DNA from: Rathayibacter sp. SW19
GTDB lineage: Bacteria > Actinomycetota > Actinomycetes > Actinomycetales > Microbacteriaceae
NCBI RefSeq assembly: GCF_030866825.1
Contig: NZ_CP133020.1
Span: 558,001 to 622,000, forward strand
Direction: 5' to 3'
Length of the DNA: 64,000 nucleotides
A program made the position numbers and the translations under genes. A model generated the notes under the pieces. That model saw only the letters and a program-made list of their open reading frames with translations, did not search any database and had not been told where the DNA came from. This document shows, in pieces, positions 25,745-34,304 of this stretch; within the stretch, counting starts at the first letter, position 1, and every line of letters starts with the position of its first letter.

Positions 25745-27154
25745 GTGCGAATGACACAACACCCCCGCAACGACCGGATGCTGACGGTCGACCAACTGCG
25801 CGCCGCCATCGAAGCCGGTGAGATCGACACGGTCATCCTCGGCTTCACCGACATGCAGGGCAGACTGCAGGGCAAACTACTGCACGCCCAGTTCTTCCTG
25901 GACTCGGTTCTGGAGCACGGCACGGAAGGCTGCAACTATCTGCTCGCGGTCGACGTCGACATGAACACGGTGGACGGTTACGAGATCACGTCGTGGGAGA
26001 AGGGCTACGGCGACATGCTGTTCGAGGCCGACCTCGACACCATCCGCCGGCTGCCGTACCGCCCGGGATCGGTGCTGATCCAGTGCGATCTGAGCCTTGT
26101 CGACGGCACGCCGCTTCCGATGTCACCGCGTGCGGTGCTTCGCCGCCAGATCGACAAGGCCGCCGAACGCGGCTGGCAGGCTGTTGCCGGCACTGAGCTC
26201 GAGTTCGACATCTACGAGAACAGCTATGAGGATGCCTGGAGCAAGCGCTACGCGGACCTTACGCCAGCGAACCAGTACAACGTCGACTATTCACTGCTTG
26301 GCTCCGGCAGGGTCGAACCGCTGCTGAGGGCCATCCGTAATGCGATGTACGACGCCGGCATGACCGTGGAGTCCGCAAAGGGCGAGTGCAACCTGGGCCA
26401 GCACGAGATCGCGTTCAAGTACGCCGACGTGCTCGCCACGGCCGACAATCACGCCGTCTACAAGCTGGCAGCGAAAGAGATTGCGCACAGCATGGGCAAG
26501 TCGATCACGTTCATGGCCAAGCCGAACGAGCGCGAGGGCAACTCGTGCCACATCCACATGTCGCTGCGCGGCTTGGATTCTAAGGGCACGGATGGCAAGG
26601 CGGACGGAGGCAAACTCGTCTTCTGGGATGACAAGAAGCACGCGCGCACGGCGCTGTATGACCACTTCATCGCAGGAGTGCTCGCGACGATGAGCGAGTT
26701 CACGCTGTTCTACGCGCCGAACATCAACTCGTACAAGCGGTTCGTGCCCGGCTCGTTCGCGCCGACGGCGGTGGCGTGGGGCATGGACAACCGCACCTGC
26801 GCGGTGCGCCTGGTCGGGCACGGCGCCAGTGCGCGCATGGAGAACCGGTTGCCCGGCGGCGACGTCAACCCCTACCTGGCGGTGGCAGCGATGCTCGCCG
26901 GCGGCCTGTACGGCATCGAACACGAACTCGAACTCGAGCCGGAGACACCCGGCAATGCATACGAGTCGGGTGCCCCAACCGTGCCGACCACCCTGCGTGA
27001 AGCGCGCGAGGCGCTTGCGAACTCGACCATCGCACGCGAGGTATTCGGCGATGACGTCGTTGACCACTACCTGCACTACGCAGACATCGAGTGCGCCGCG
27101 TTCGACGCGGCCGTCACCGACTGGGAGCTGCGGCGCGGATTCGAGAGGCTTTGA
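25745..27154 (+). CDS. Glutamine synthetase-like gamma-glutamyl amine ligase
   Basis: 469 aa, start GTG 25745 or ATG 25751. It has the glutamine synthetase beta-Grasp N-domain and catalytic signatures AGTELEFDIYENSYEDAW, AKGECNLGQHEIAFKYADVL, NEREGNSCHIHMSLRG and NRTCAVRLVGHGASARMENR. In the type II/III clade enzymes (PuuA, GlnA3, GlnA4) an amine replaces ammonia, giving a gamma-glutamyl amide with ATP. Neighbours (aldehyde dehydrogenase, SDR, PuuD-type hydrolase) place it as the first enzyme of such a pathway. Ordinary nitrogen assimilation is unlikely. Confidence 0.88.
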   Translation: MRMTQHPRNDRMLTVDQLRAAIEAGEIDTVILGFTDMQGRLQGKLLHAQFFLDSVLEHGTEGCNYLLAVDVDMNTVDGYEITSWEKGYGDMLFEADLDTIRRLPYRPGSVLIQCDLSLVDGTPLPMSPRAVLRRQIDKAAERGWQAVAGTELEFDIYENSYEDAWSKRYADLTPANQYNVDYSLLGSGRVEPLLRAIRNAMYDAGMTVESAKGECNLGQHEIAFKYADVLATADNHAVYKLAAKEIAHSMGKSITFMAKPNEREGNSCHIHMSLRGLDSKGTDGKADGGKLVFWDDKKHARTALYDHFIAGVLATMSEFTLFYAPNINSYKRFVPGSFAPTAVAWGMDNRTCAVRLVGHGASARMENRLPGGDVNPYLAVAAMLAGGLYGIEHELELEPETPGNAYESGAPTVPTTLREAREALANSTIAREVFGDDVVDHYLHYADIECAAFDAAVTDWELRRGFERL

Positions 27155-27155
27155 G

Positions 27156-28568
27156 TTGGCTGCAGTAACTACCGCATTTCCACAGTCGGCCGTCAGCGGT
27201 GGCGGCAGCACGACGGTCATCAATCCGGCCACCGGCGCACCGGTCGTCGAACTCGGCCTCGCCTCCCTCGCCGAGACGGATGCCGCGATCGAACGCGCCC
27301 ACCGCGCGTTCGGCCAATGGCGGGGGATCGCCCCGGGGGAGCGGGCGCGATTGCTGCGCGCATTCGCATCCGCCGTCGAGGCACACCAGGCCGAGCTTGC
27401 CCAGTTGGAGGTCGTCGGCTCTGGCCACACGATCGGCAACGCGCTGTGGGAGGCAGGCAACGTTCGCGACGTGCTCAACTACTACTCGGCGTCGCCGGAG
27501 CGGCACGTCGGCAAGCAGATCCCCGTCGCGGGCGGCGTCGACATCACGTTCCATGAGCCGCTCGGCGTCGTCGGCATCATCGTTCCCTGGAACTTTCCGA
27601 TGCCCATTGCAGGCTGGGGCTTTGCACCGGCGCTCGCAGCGGGCAACACGGTCGTGCTCAAACCGGCCGAATTGACGCCGCTGACTGCGATGCGCATCGC
27701 CGAGCTCGCGCTGGAGGCGGGCATACCCGATGGCGTGTTCACCGTGCTGCCCGGCAAAGGTTCTGTCGTGGGGCAGAGGTTCGTCACGCACCGACAAGTG
27801 CGCAAGGTGTGCTTCACCGGGTCGACCGAGGTCGGCAAGGGCATCATGCGCGGCTGCGCCGACCAGGTCAAACGGGTCACGCTGGAGCTCGGTGGCAAGA
27901 GCGCGAACATCGTCTTCGACGATGCTGACCTGGAGGCCGCTGCCGCGAGCGCACCCGGCGGCGCATTCGACAACGCGGGCCAGGATTGCTGCGCGCGCAG
28001 CCGCATCCTGGTTCAGCAGAACGTCTACGAGCGCTTCCTCGAGCTGCTCGAGCCGGCCGTCAAGGGCTTCCGTGCCACCGACCCGGCTTCGCAGGACTCG
28101 CAGATGGGGCCGCTCATCTCGGCAAAACAGCGGGATTCGGTCGCCGCTTACATCGCCGCCGCCGACATCGCCTACGCCGGCACCGTTGATGGCGTATCCG
28201 GTGACGGGTTCTGGTTGCCGCCGACCGTCGTGCTGCCGGCGGATGCAGCCGACCCGGTCTGGCGCGACGAGATGTTCGGCCCCGTCGTGGCGGTCATGCC
28301 GTTCGCAGACGAAGCGGATGCGATCGCCAAAGCAAACGACACCGAATACGGCCTGTCCGGGTCGATCTTCACCCGTGACGTGGGCCGGGCTCTCCGGGTC
28401 GCACGCGGCGTCGAGACCGGCAACCTCTCGATCAACTCGCACTCCTCGGTGCGCTACTGGACCCCGTTCGGCGGTTTCAAACAGTCCGGACTCGGCCGCG
28501 AGCTCGGGCCGGATGCTCCGGACTCCTTCTCCGAGGTGAAGAACGTCTTCATCTCGACCGAGACGTAA
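27156..28568 (+). CDS. Aldehyde dehydrogenase of the amine pathway
   Basis: 470 aa. The TTG at 27156, one base after the ligase stop and preceded by GAGAGG, is the best start; earlier in-frame starts lie inside the ligase gene. Active-site motifs: GIIVPWNFPMPI, GFTGSTEVGKGI-type CFTGSTEVGKG, LELGGKSANIVF (general base Glu) and GQDCCARSRIL (nucleophile Cys). It oxidises an aldehyde to an acid with NAD(P)+; in this operon the substrate would be a gamma-glutamylamino aldehyde (PuuC-like). Confidence 0.92.
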   Translation: MAAVTTAFPQSAVSGGGSTTVINPATGAPVVELGLASLAETDAAIERAHRAFGQWRGIAPGERARLLRAFASAVEAHQAELAQLEVVGSGHTIGNALWEAGNVRDVLNYYSASPERHVGKQIPVAGGVDITFHEPLGVVGIIVPWNFPMPIAGWGFAPALAAGNTVVLKPAELTPLTAMRIAELALEAGIPDGVFTVLPGKGSVVGQRFVTHRQVRKVCFTGSTEVGKGIMRGCADQVKRVTLELGGKSANIVFDDADLEAAAASAPGGAFDNAGQDCCARSRILVQQNVYERFLELLEPAVKGFRATDPASQDSQMGPLISAKQRDSVAAYIAAADIAYAGTVDGVSGDGFWLPPTVVLPADAADPVWRDEMFGPVVAVMPFADEADAIAKANDTEYGLSGSIFTRDVGRALRVARGVETGNLSINSHSSVRYWTPFGGFKQSGLGRELGPDAPDSFSEVKNVFISTET

Positions 28569-28648
28569 ACTCCCAAAATAGCTCCCCCAACTTCAGCGGC
28601 ACCCGAATCGTGCCGAACGCAGCATCGAACGAAAGGCAACAGCAGACA

Positions 28649-29431
28649 ATGAGCGGAAAACTCGAGGGCAAGGTTGGTGTGATCACCGGGGGGTGCTCGG
28701 GAATCGGGCTGGCGACGGCGAAGAAGTTCGTGGCAGAGGGCGCGAAGGTCGTCATCGGCGACGTTGACACAGCCAACGGCCCGCGCATCGCCCACGAGTT
28801 GGGCGGCTCGTTCGTCAAGGTGAACGTCACGGATAAGGATGAGGTCGACGCGCTGTTCGCTCACGCCAACTCCACCTACGGCAGTGTGGATGTCGCATTC
28901 AACAACGCGGGCATCTCGCCGGCAGACGACGACTCGATCCTGAAGACCGGCATCGAGGCCTGGAACCGCGTGCAGCAGGTCAACCTGACCAGCGTGTATC
29001 TGTGCTGCAAGGCCGTGCTGCCGTACATGCTCGACCAGGGCAAGGGTTCGATCATCAACACGGCGTCGTTCGTGGCGATCATGGGTGCTGCGACCTCGCA
29101 GATCTCCTACACGGCGTCGAAGGGCGGAGTGCTGGCGATGACCCGCGAGCTCGGCGTGCAGTTCGCGCGCAAGGGCATCCGGGTGAATTCGCTGTGCCCG
29201 GGCCCGGTGAACACGCCACTGCTGCAGGAGCTGTTCGCGAAGGACCCCGAGCGGGCAGCGCGTCGGTTGATCCACGTGCCGATGGGTCGGTTCGCCGAGC
29301 CGGATGAGATCGCCAACGCGGTCGCGTTTCTCGGCAGCGACGAATCGAGCTTCATCACTGCGACCGACTTCCTCGTCGACGGAGGACTCTCCAACGCCTA
29401 TGTCACGTCGTTGGAGAGCGACTTTGAGTGA
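28649..29431 (+). CDS. Short-chain dehydrogenase/reductase
   Basis: 260 aa from ATG 28649 (MSGKLEGKVGVITGG). It has the nucleotide site GGCSGIG, the structural NNAG (FNNAGISPAD), and the catalytic Ser-Tyr-Lys set (TASFVAIMG ... SYTASKGG). The Asp-rich GDVD after the second strand suggests NAD preference. Placed between the aldehyde dehydrogenase and the hydrolase, it would suit oxidation of a gamma-glutamylated amino alcohol to the aldehyde. Classic putrescine operons instead carry a flavin oxidase here. Confidence 0.92.
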   Translation: MSGKLEGKVGVITGGCSGIGLATAKKFVAEGAKVVIGDVDTANGPRIAHELGGSFVKVNVTDKDEVDALFAHANSTYGSVDVAFNNAGISPADDDSILKTGIEAWNRVQQVNLTSVYLCCKAVLPYMLDQGKGSIINTASFVAIMGAATSQISYTASKGGVLAMTRELGVQFARKGIRVNSLCPGPVNTPLLQELFAKDPERAARRLIHVPMGRFAEPDEIANAVAFLGSDESSFITATDFLVDGGLSNAYVTSLESDFE

Positions 29432-30158
29432 TGCTTCTGCCGGCGGAACGCCGCCGCTGATCGGGATCAGCATGTACCACCAGCCAGCCGACTGGGGCAG
29501 CTGGCAGCAGGTGGAAGCCGACCTGCTGCCCGCCGCGTATGCGGAGTCGGTCAGTGCGGTCGGTGGGGTTCCGGTACTGGTGCCGGTGCAGTCATCCGCT
29601 GCAGCCGCGCGCGCGATTGTGGGCGCACTCGACGGCTTGATCATCGCCGGTGGCGCGGACGTGAACCCGGCGCGCTATGGCCAGACACCCGACCCCCATG
29701 TGACGAAATGGTATGACGAGCGGGATGCGACCGAGCTCTGGTTGCTCGACGCTGCAGCGGATGCTTCGTTACCTCTTCTCGGGATCTGTCGCGGCATGCA
29801 GGTGATGGCCGTGCACTCCGGCGGAACGCTGGTGCAGCACCTGCCAGACGCCCTCGGCCACGCCCGGCATTCGGGCACGGCAACGGAATACGCCGATATC
29901 GGCGTCACGGTTGAATCGGGTCATCGCATCTCTGAGCTGGTGGAGGCGAGCCTCATCGCGCCGTGCCATCACCATCAGGCTGTCGACGCACATCCGGGCT
30001 TTCTTGCAACGGCGCGGGACGGCGACGGGGTGCTGCAGGCGATGGAGGCGACGGGCGACCGGTTCGAGGTGGCGGTGCAATGGCATCCGGAGACCGCGCC
30101 GGATAAACGGCTCTTCGCTGGGCTGGTGCAGGCGGCGCGAGCCCGCGTCGTCGAGTAG
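29424..30158 (+). CDS. Gamma-glutamyl-amide hydrolase (PuuD family, class I amidotransferase fold)
   Basis: 244 aa. The TTG at 29424 overlaps the SDR stop and follows GGAGAG at good spacing; the longer upstream frame is rejected. Triad: Cys in GICRGMQVMAVHSGG, His/Glu in VQWHPET; PCHHHQAVD is also conserved. PuuD enzymes release glutamate from gamma-glutamyl-GABA or similar amides, completing the cycle that the ligase opens. Its stop codon lies in the first unit of a 20-bp tandem repeat. Confidence 0.9.
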   Translation: MSDASAGGTPPLIGISMYHQPADWGSWQQVEADLLPAAYAESVSAVGGVPVLVPVQSSAAAARAIVGALDGLIIAGGADVNPARYGQTPDPHVTKWYDERDATELWLLDAAADASLPLLGICRGMQVMAVHSGGTLVQHLPDALGHARHSGTATEYADIGVTVESGHRISELVEASLIAPCHHHQAVDAHPGFLATARDGDGVLQAMEATGDRFEVAVQWHPETAPDKRLFAGLVQAARARVVE

Positions 30159-30260
30159 CGCCTTCGGTGGTCGAGTAGCGCCTTCGGTGGTCGAGTAGCG
30201 CCTTCGGTGGTCGAGTAGCGCCTTCGGTGGTCGAGTAGCGCCTTCGGTGGTCGAGTAGCG
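30151..30260. repeat. 20-bp tandem repeat, about 5.5 copies, spanning a stop codon
   Basis: tcgagtagcgccttcggtgg is repeated exactly five times from 30151, then a partial unit. The first copy holds the hydrolase stop (TAG 30156-30158). Because 20 is not divisible by three, successive copies place TAG in all three frames. The unit is a fragment of the REP consensus. Confidence 0.95.
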
Positions 30261-30291
30261 CATGAGCGCAGCGAATACGCGTATCGAGACC
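30249..30291. repeat. REP palindrome half
   Basis: ggtcgagtagcgcatgagcg...cgcgtatcgagacc closes the 20-bp repeat array. It shares its ends with the REP family at 62788. Confidence 0.75.
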
Positions 30292-30313
30292 CGCACCGTG
30301 TCCCCCGCTGAAG

Positions 30314-30374
30314 CGCGGACTTAGGTCGGCATATTGCAGTCGGCATTTCGCGGGGGAAGGCGACAAGAGTCCGC
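30314..30374. repeat. Imperfect hairpin related to the 31608 element
   Basis: gcggacttaggtcg (about 30314) and cgacaagagtccgc (about 30361-30374) form imperfect arms; the 31608-31664 hairpin has the same gcggactt/ggtcg core. They may be two members of one dispersed family. Confidence 0.4.
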
Positions 30375-30403
30375 ATATCAATGGCACGCGGTACGCTCGG
30401 ACT

Positions 30404-30520
30404 ATGAGCGATCATCGAACGTTTCCGGCGAAGACCGGTATTGGCGGGTTTCTCGTCTGGGCTGCAGTGGTCGTCGGTATCGCGCTGATCGTCGGCGCCG
30501 TGATCAGCCTGGTGCGCTAA
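30404..30520 (+). CDS. Small membrane protein, 38 aa
   Basis: ATG 30404 lies six bases after a TACGCT -10 box, so the mRNA is probably leaderless. A short basic N-terminus (MSDHRTFPAKTGIGG) is followed by one hydrophobic helix (FLVWAAVVVGIALIVGAV) and SLVR. No family is recognised. Its clear topology and promoter support it despite its length. Confidence 0.6.
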   Translation: MSDHRTFPAKTGIGGFLVWAAVVVGIALIVGAVISLVR

Positions 30521-30563
30521 GGCCCCGTGCGCCAGAGCCCGGTGTGCGCCAGTTCGTGCGCTG

Positions 30564-30620
30564 TGCGCCACGTGAAGTGGCGCATGCCGCGGCAAGTGGC
30601 GCATGGCCTGCTGGCAGGCC
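30564..30620 (+). terminator. Two hairpins after the 38-aa gene
   Basis: tgcgccac-gtgaa-gtggcgca (30564-30584) and ggcctgc-tg-gcaggcc (30605-30620) are perfect stems. There is no U-run, so termination is only suggested by position. Confidence 0.4.
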
Positions 30621-30688
30621 ACTCGCGCCCCACTATTGACCATTTTGACACCTGAAAAGCAACACATTCAGCGCTACCATTTCTGAGT

Positions 30689-31558
30689 ATGGAACTTCGG
30701 CAGCTCGAGCACTTCCTCGCCGTCGCTCAAGAGCGGCACTTCACCAGGGCGGCGGATGCGTTGCGCATATCCCAGTCCGGACTCTCGGCATCGATCAGGG
30801 CGTTGGAGACCGAACTTGGTGCGTCGCTGTTCACGCGCAGCACTCGTCGCGTCGAATTGACGCAGGCAGGCGTGGCGCTTCTCACCGAGTCGATCAGGAC
30901 CGTCGCGAGCGCATCCGCTGCACGCGAGGCGGTCGCGGCGGTTCGCGACGTGCTCAGCGGAACGCTGACCGTCGGCACTGAGCAGTGTCTTGGCGCCATC
31001 GATTTGCCGGAGCAGCTTGCGCGGTTCAGGCAGCAGCATCCGGGGGTTCGAATTAACCTCGGCTTCGCCGGTTCGACCCAGCTGCTGGATGCGCTTGCAA
31101 CCGGCAGGCAGGATCTGGCCGTACTCGCCGTGTGCGGTCCGACCCCGCAGGGTGTGCGACTGGAGACCGTGTCGACCGAACCGTTCGTTGTTTTGTGCAG
31201 CCCCCGGTGCGCGCTGGCCGCGGAGAGATCGACCACGCTCGCCGATCTCGCGGCGGAAACGTTCGTTGGATTCCAGGCCGACTGGGCTGCGCGAGTGCTT
31301 GTCGACCGTGCGTTCGACGCAGAAAGACTCGGGCACACCGTCGAACTCGAAGTGAACGACGTCGGAACCCTGCTCGACCTCATCGAACACGACCTGGGCG
31401 TAGCCGTCGTGCCTGCGCACTTCGCGCACAAACGCCCTGAACGGCTCGCGGCGGTGCCGTTGCGCGCAACCGGGTTGGAGTGGACTGTGGCGATCGCGAT
31501 TCCGGAGCAGCCGAGCCCCGCGGCACGCGCCTTGCTCGGTCAGCTCGAGACTGCCTGA
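30689..31558 (+). CDS. LysR family transcriptional regulator
   Basis: 289 aa. The N-terminal winged helix is MELRQLEHFLAVAQERHFTR with ADALRISQSGLSASIRALE and ASLFTRSTRRVELTQAG. The rest is the type 2 periplasmic-binding-like effector domain. TACCAT lies eight bases before the ATG, so a short or absent leader is likely. The genes on either side are unrelated or convergent, so its target is not evident; the aldo-keto reductase pair downstream is on the opposite strand. Confidence 0.92.
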   Translation: MELRQLEHFLAVAQERHFTRAADALRISQSGLSASIRALETELGASLFTRSTRRVELTQAGVALLTESIRTVASASAAREAVAAVRDVLSGTLTVGTEQCLGAIDLPEQLARFRQQHPGVRINLGFAGSTQLLDALATGRQDLAVLAVCGPTPQGVRLETVSTEPFVVLCSPRCALAAERSTTLADLAAETFVGFQADWAARVLVDRAFDAERLGHTVELEVNDVGTLLDLIEHDLGVAVVPAHFAHKRPERLAAVPLRATGLEWTVAIAIPEQPSPAARALLGQLETA

Positions 31559-31607
31559 CCGGAGTCGTCGACGCCGGCGCGGACGCCGCCGCGTTCCAAT
31601 CCCTCGC

Positions 31608-31664
31608 TGAGGTGCGGACTTTGGTCGCTATCCTCCGGGAAAAGCGACCGAAGTCCGCACCTCA
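31608..31664. terminator. Long hairpin between convergent genes
   Basis: Arms of 22 nt (31608-31629, tgaggtgcggactttggtcg..., and 31643-31664) differ at one position only, a possible G-U pair; the loop is 13 nt. It would act in both directions for the LysR gene and the convergent aldo-keto reductase. It may also be a dispersed palindromic element. Confidence 0.7.
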
Positions 31665-31730
31665 CGGAATGGGGATGGGCGGGGTGGCGCGAGCGGGGCG
31701 GGGAGGGCCTTGAGCGCAGCGGCGCGTCGG

Positions 31731-32591
31731 TCAGGCCGCGTCGAGGCGCTCGCGCTCCTCTTCGGTCAGGATGACGTCGACCGCGGTCACCGAGTCGCGG
31801 ATCGTCTCCGGACGTGACGACCCCGGGATCGGGATGACGCGTGGGGACTTCGCCAGCTCCCAGGCGAGTGCGATGACCTGCGGGCTGACGCCACGGGCAT
31901 CCGCAATGTCGTTGAACGCCGTGAATCGTTCGCCGAGCGCGGCGGCGGAGGAGATGCCGCCGAGCGGACTCCAGGGTAGGAACGCGATACCGAGCTCGTG
32001 GCACAGTTCGAGTTCCGGTTCGCTCGACCGGTAGGCCGGCGAGAACTGGTTCTGCACAGAGACGAGGCGGCCGTCCAGAACGTCCATCGCGATGCGGATC
32101 TGCTCCGGGTTGGCATTGGAGATTCCCGCCATCGCGATCACGCCCGTGTCGAGCAGGTCGCGGATGGCGCCGACGGATTCCGCATACGGCACGTGCGCGT
32201 CGGGCCGGTGCAGCTGGTACAGCCCGATTTGTTCGACGCCGAGACGCTTGCGCGATGCCTCCGCGGCACGCTTGAGGTGATCGGGGCTGCTGTCGATCGT
32301 CCAAGTCCCGTCGCCGGGCCGAAGGTGGCCGCCCTTCGTGGCGATGAGCACGCCCGAGGTGTCGCCATCGTGGGAGGCGATTGCGCCAGCGATCAGGCTT
32401 TCGTTGTGGCCGACCTCGCCCGCGAGCAGATGGTAGGCATCCGCCGTGTCGAAGAAGGTGACCCCAGCGTCGAGTGCGGCGTGGATCGTCGCGACCGAGC
32501 GGGATGCCTCGGGCCGGCCCTCGATGGACATTGGCATGCCGCCGAGTCCGATCGCGCTCACTGTTCGATTGCCGATTGTGCGTTGTTGCAT
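31731..32591 (-). CDS. Aldo/keto reductase
   Basis: 286 aa, TIM-barrel reductase using NADPH. Catalytic residues: Asp and Tyr in TFFDTADAYH, Lys in LIATKGGHL, His in LYQLHRPD. The cofactor end has PGSSRPETIRDS. It lies 50 bp downstream of a second aldo/keto reductase on the same strand; the pair probably share a transcript. The substrate is not predictable. The gap between the two holds no clear promoter. Confidence 0.9.
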   Translation of the reverse strand: MQQRTIGNRTVSAIGLGGMPMSIEGRPEASRSVATIHAALDAGVTFFDTADAYHLLAGEVGHNESLIAGAIASHDGDTSGVLIATKGGHLRPGDGTWTIDSSPDHLKRAAEASRKRLGVEQIGLYQLHRPDAHVPYAESVGAIRDLLDTGVIAMAGISNANPEQIRIAMDVLDGRLVSVQNQFSPAYRSSEPELELCHELGIAFLPWSPLGGISSAAALGERFTAFNDIADARGVSPQVIALAWELAKSPRVIPIPGSSRPETIRDSVTAVDVILTEEERERLDAA

Positions 32592-32641
32592 TCGTATTCT
32601 TTCTGTTCGTTCTGGTGCTGGTGAGGGCGCGCTAGCTCAGT

Positions 32642-33616
32642 TCACCAGGCGTAGTCTTCCGGGGCGGTCTTGTAGCCGGGGAAGATGTCGTCAAGGCGAG
32701 CCAAGGCATCCGCATCGAGCTTGATGTCGATGGTGCCGAGGATGCCCTCGAACTGGGCCATCGTGCGCGGCCCGGTGATCGGGGCGGTGACGGCCGGCTG
32801 GTGCAGGAGCCAGGCCAGGCCGAGCTGTGCCGGCTGCACACCGAGCTCGTCGGCGAAGGCCTCGTACTTTTCGAGTTGGCCACGGTGCTTCTCCAGACCC
32901 TCGGCCGATCGGCCCTCGCCGCGGCGGGCAGAGTCTGCCTGCTTCTTGATGATGCCGCCGAGCAGCCCACCGTGCAGCGGCGACCACGGGATGACTCCCA
33001 GGCCGTACTGCTGGGCTGCGGGCAGCACCTCGCGCTCGACGTCGCGGGTGAGCAGGTTGTAGATCGACTGTTCGCTGACTAGCCCGACGAAGTTGCGTGC
33101 CGCCGCCGCGGCCTGAGCCTGAGCAATGTGCCAGCCCGCGAAGTTGCTGCTGCCGACGTAGAGCACCTTGCCCGCGGTAACCGCGACCTCCATTGCCTGC
33201 CAGATCTCCTCCCACGGGGTGTCGCGATCCACGTGGTGGAACTGCAGCAGGTCGACGTGGTCGGTCTGCAGGCGCTTCAGGCTGGCGTCCAGCGACTGAC
33301 GGATGTTGTATGCGGAAAGCTTTCCGCTGTTCGGCCAGCGGTTGCCCATGTCGCCGTAAAGTTTCGTGGCGAGCACGGTGCGCTCACGGCGTCCGCCGCC
33401 CTGCGCGAACCAGGTGCCGAGAATCTGCTCGGTGCGTCCGTGATGGCCGTCACCGCCGTAGCTGTTGGCAGTGTCGAAGAAGTTGAGTCCGTGTTCGTGC
33501 GCCGCATCCATGATCGCGTGTGCGTCAGGCTCGCTCGTGAACGCTCCGAAGTTCATGGTGCCGAGGCACAGTCGGGAAACGGAAAGGCCGGTTCGGCCCA
33601 GGTGTGTATATTCCAT
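32642..33616 (-). CDS. Aldo/keto reductase
   Basis: 324 aa. Catalytic Asp/Tyr are in NFFDTANSYGG, Lys in VLATKLYGD, His in LLQFHHVDRD, with ITGPRTMAQFEG at the cofactor site. It resembles the YhdN/AKR general-stress type in length and loop layout. The ribosome site GAGG is very close to the ATG, so the start may lie slightly downstream. The first gene of a two-gene aldo/keto reductase operon. Confidence 0.9.
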   Translation of the reverse strand: MEYTHLGRTGLSVSRLCLGTMNFGAFTSEPDAHAIMDAAHEHGLNFFDTANSYGGDGHHGRTEQILGTWFAQGGGRRERTVLATKLYGDMGNRWPNSGKLSAYNIRQSLDASLKRLQTDHVDLLQFHHVDRDTPWEEIWQAMEVAVTAGKVLYVGSSNFAGWHIAQAQAAAAARNFVGLVSEQSIYNLLTRDVEREVLPAAQQYGLGVIPWSPLHGGLLGGIIKKQADSARRGEGRSAEGLEKHRGQLEKYEAFADELGVQPAQLGLAWLLHQPAVTAPITGPRTMAQFEGILGTIDIKLDADALARLDDIFPGYKTAPEDYAW

Positions 33617-33691
33617 ACCTCAACACTGGACGGTCACGGCTTAGAAGTCCAACTGTTTTCTACGATCGAATTGTGCAGTCGAGCTTCTCAA

Positions 33692-34246
33692 TCAAACGAT
33701 CTGGCTGTCGCGCGAACCGGACGCCACCGTCCACTCCGCCGTCGCAGCTATCATTTCGGCGACCTGCCTTGGTGGCCTGGTCGTCGTGTCGATTGTGACA
33801 TCGTCGATCTCGGCCGCCTCGAGAATATCAGCCAGTTCCCCAGCGCGGTGCAGATGCCACTGACGTGCGGCCGCATCGCCTTCATGTCGCCGTATCAAGC
33901 GTGCTTCGAGCACGCTCGGGTCGGCGGTGAGCCGGCACACAAGCATCCGCTGGGCACCGAACGCGGTGACATAGCGCGCAACTTCGGCGGCGACTTCGAT
34001 CACGCCTGCGACGATCAGATGCTGAGCACCTGCGCGTCGGTAGTTGGCGGCAAGATCGCGCACGTTCTCGAGCTCCAGCTCGTGCTGGAACGGGTCGCCA
34101 GCTGGCGGCGGCCACAGACCTCTTATCGTGTCGCAGTCGATGAGGGCGTGCGGATGGCCCTGCTCGGCCTCGATCACGCTCAATGCCTCGGCTGCGGCGG
34201 TTTTGCCCGAGCCGACGGTTCCATTGATGAACACGACGTCGACCAT
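33692..34246 (-). CDS. P-loop kinase-like NTPase
   Basis: 184 aa from ATG 34246 after GGGAGGATC; the longer upstream frame overlaps the divergent gene and is rejected. The Walker A motif is FINGTVGSGKTAAAEAL at the very N-terminus, and LIDCDTIRGLWPP supplies an acidic site. LTADPSVLEARLIRRHEGD resembles a lid region of small-molecule kinases (shikimate/gluconate-type). The substrate is unknown. Confidence 0.8.
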   Translation of the reverse strand: MVDVVFINGTVGSGKTAAAEALSVIEAEQGHPHALIDCDTIRGLWPPPAGDPFQHELELENVRDLAANYRRAGAQHLIVAGVIEVAAEVARYVTAFGAQRMLVCRLTADPSVLEARLIRRHEGDAAARQWHLHRAGELADILEAAEIDDVTIDTTTRPPRQVAEMIAATAEWTVASGSRDSQIV

Positions 34247-34304
34247 CAGGCGATCCTCCCACACGACTCTTGTCCACGGCGCGGTCCGGTGCCAAACTCG
34301 CGCT

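Noticed and set aside
26291..28442. Two long minus-strand frames opposite the ligase and aldehyde dehydrogenase
   Set aside because: Shadow frames of strongly supported genes.
31051..31075. tRNA-like ggttcgaatt word
   Set aside because: It lies inside the LysR gene with no cloverleaf around it.
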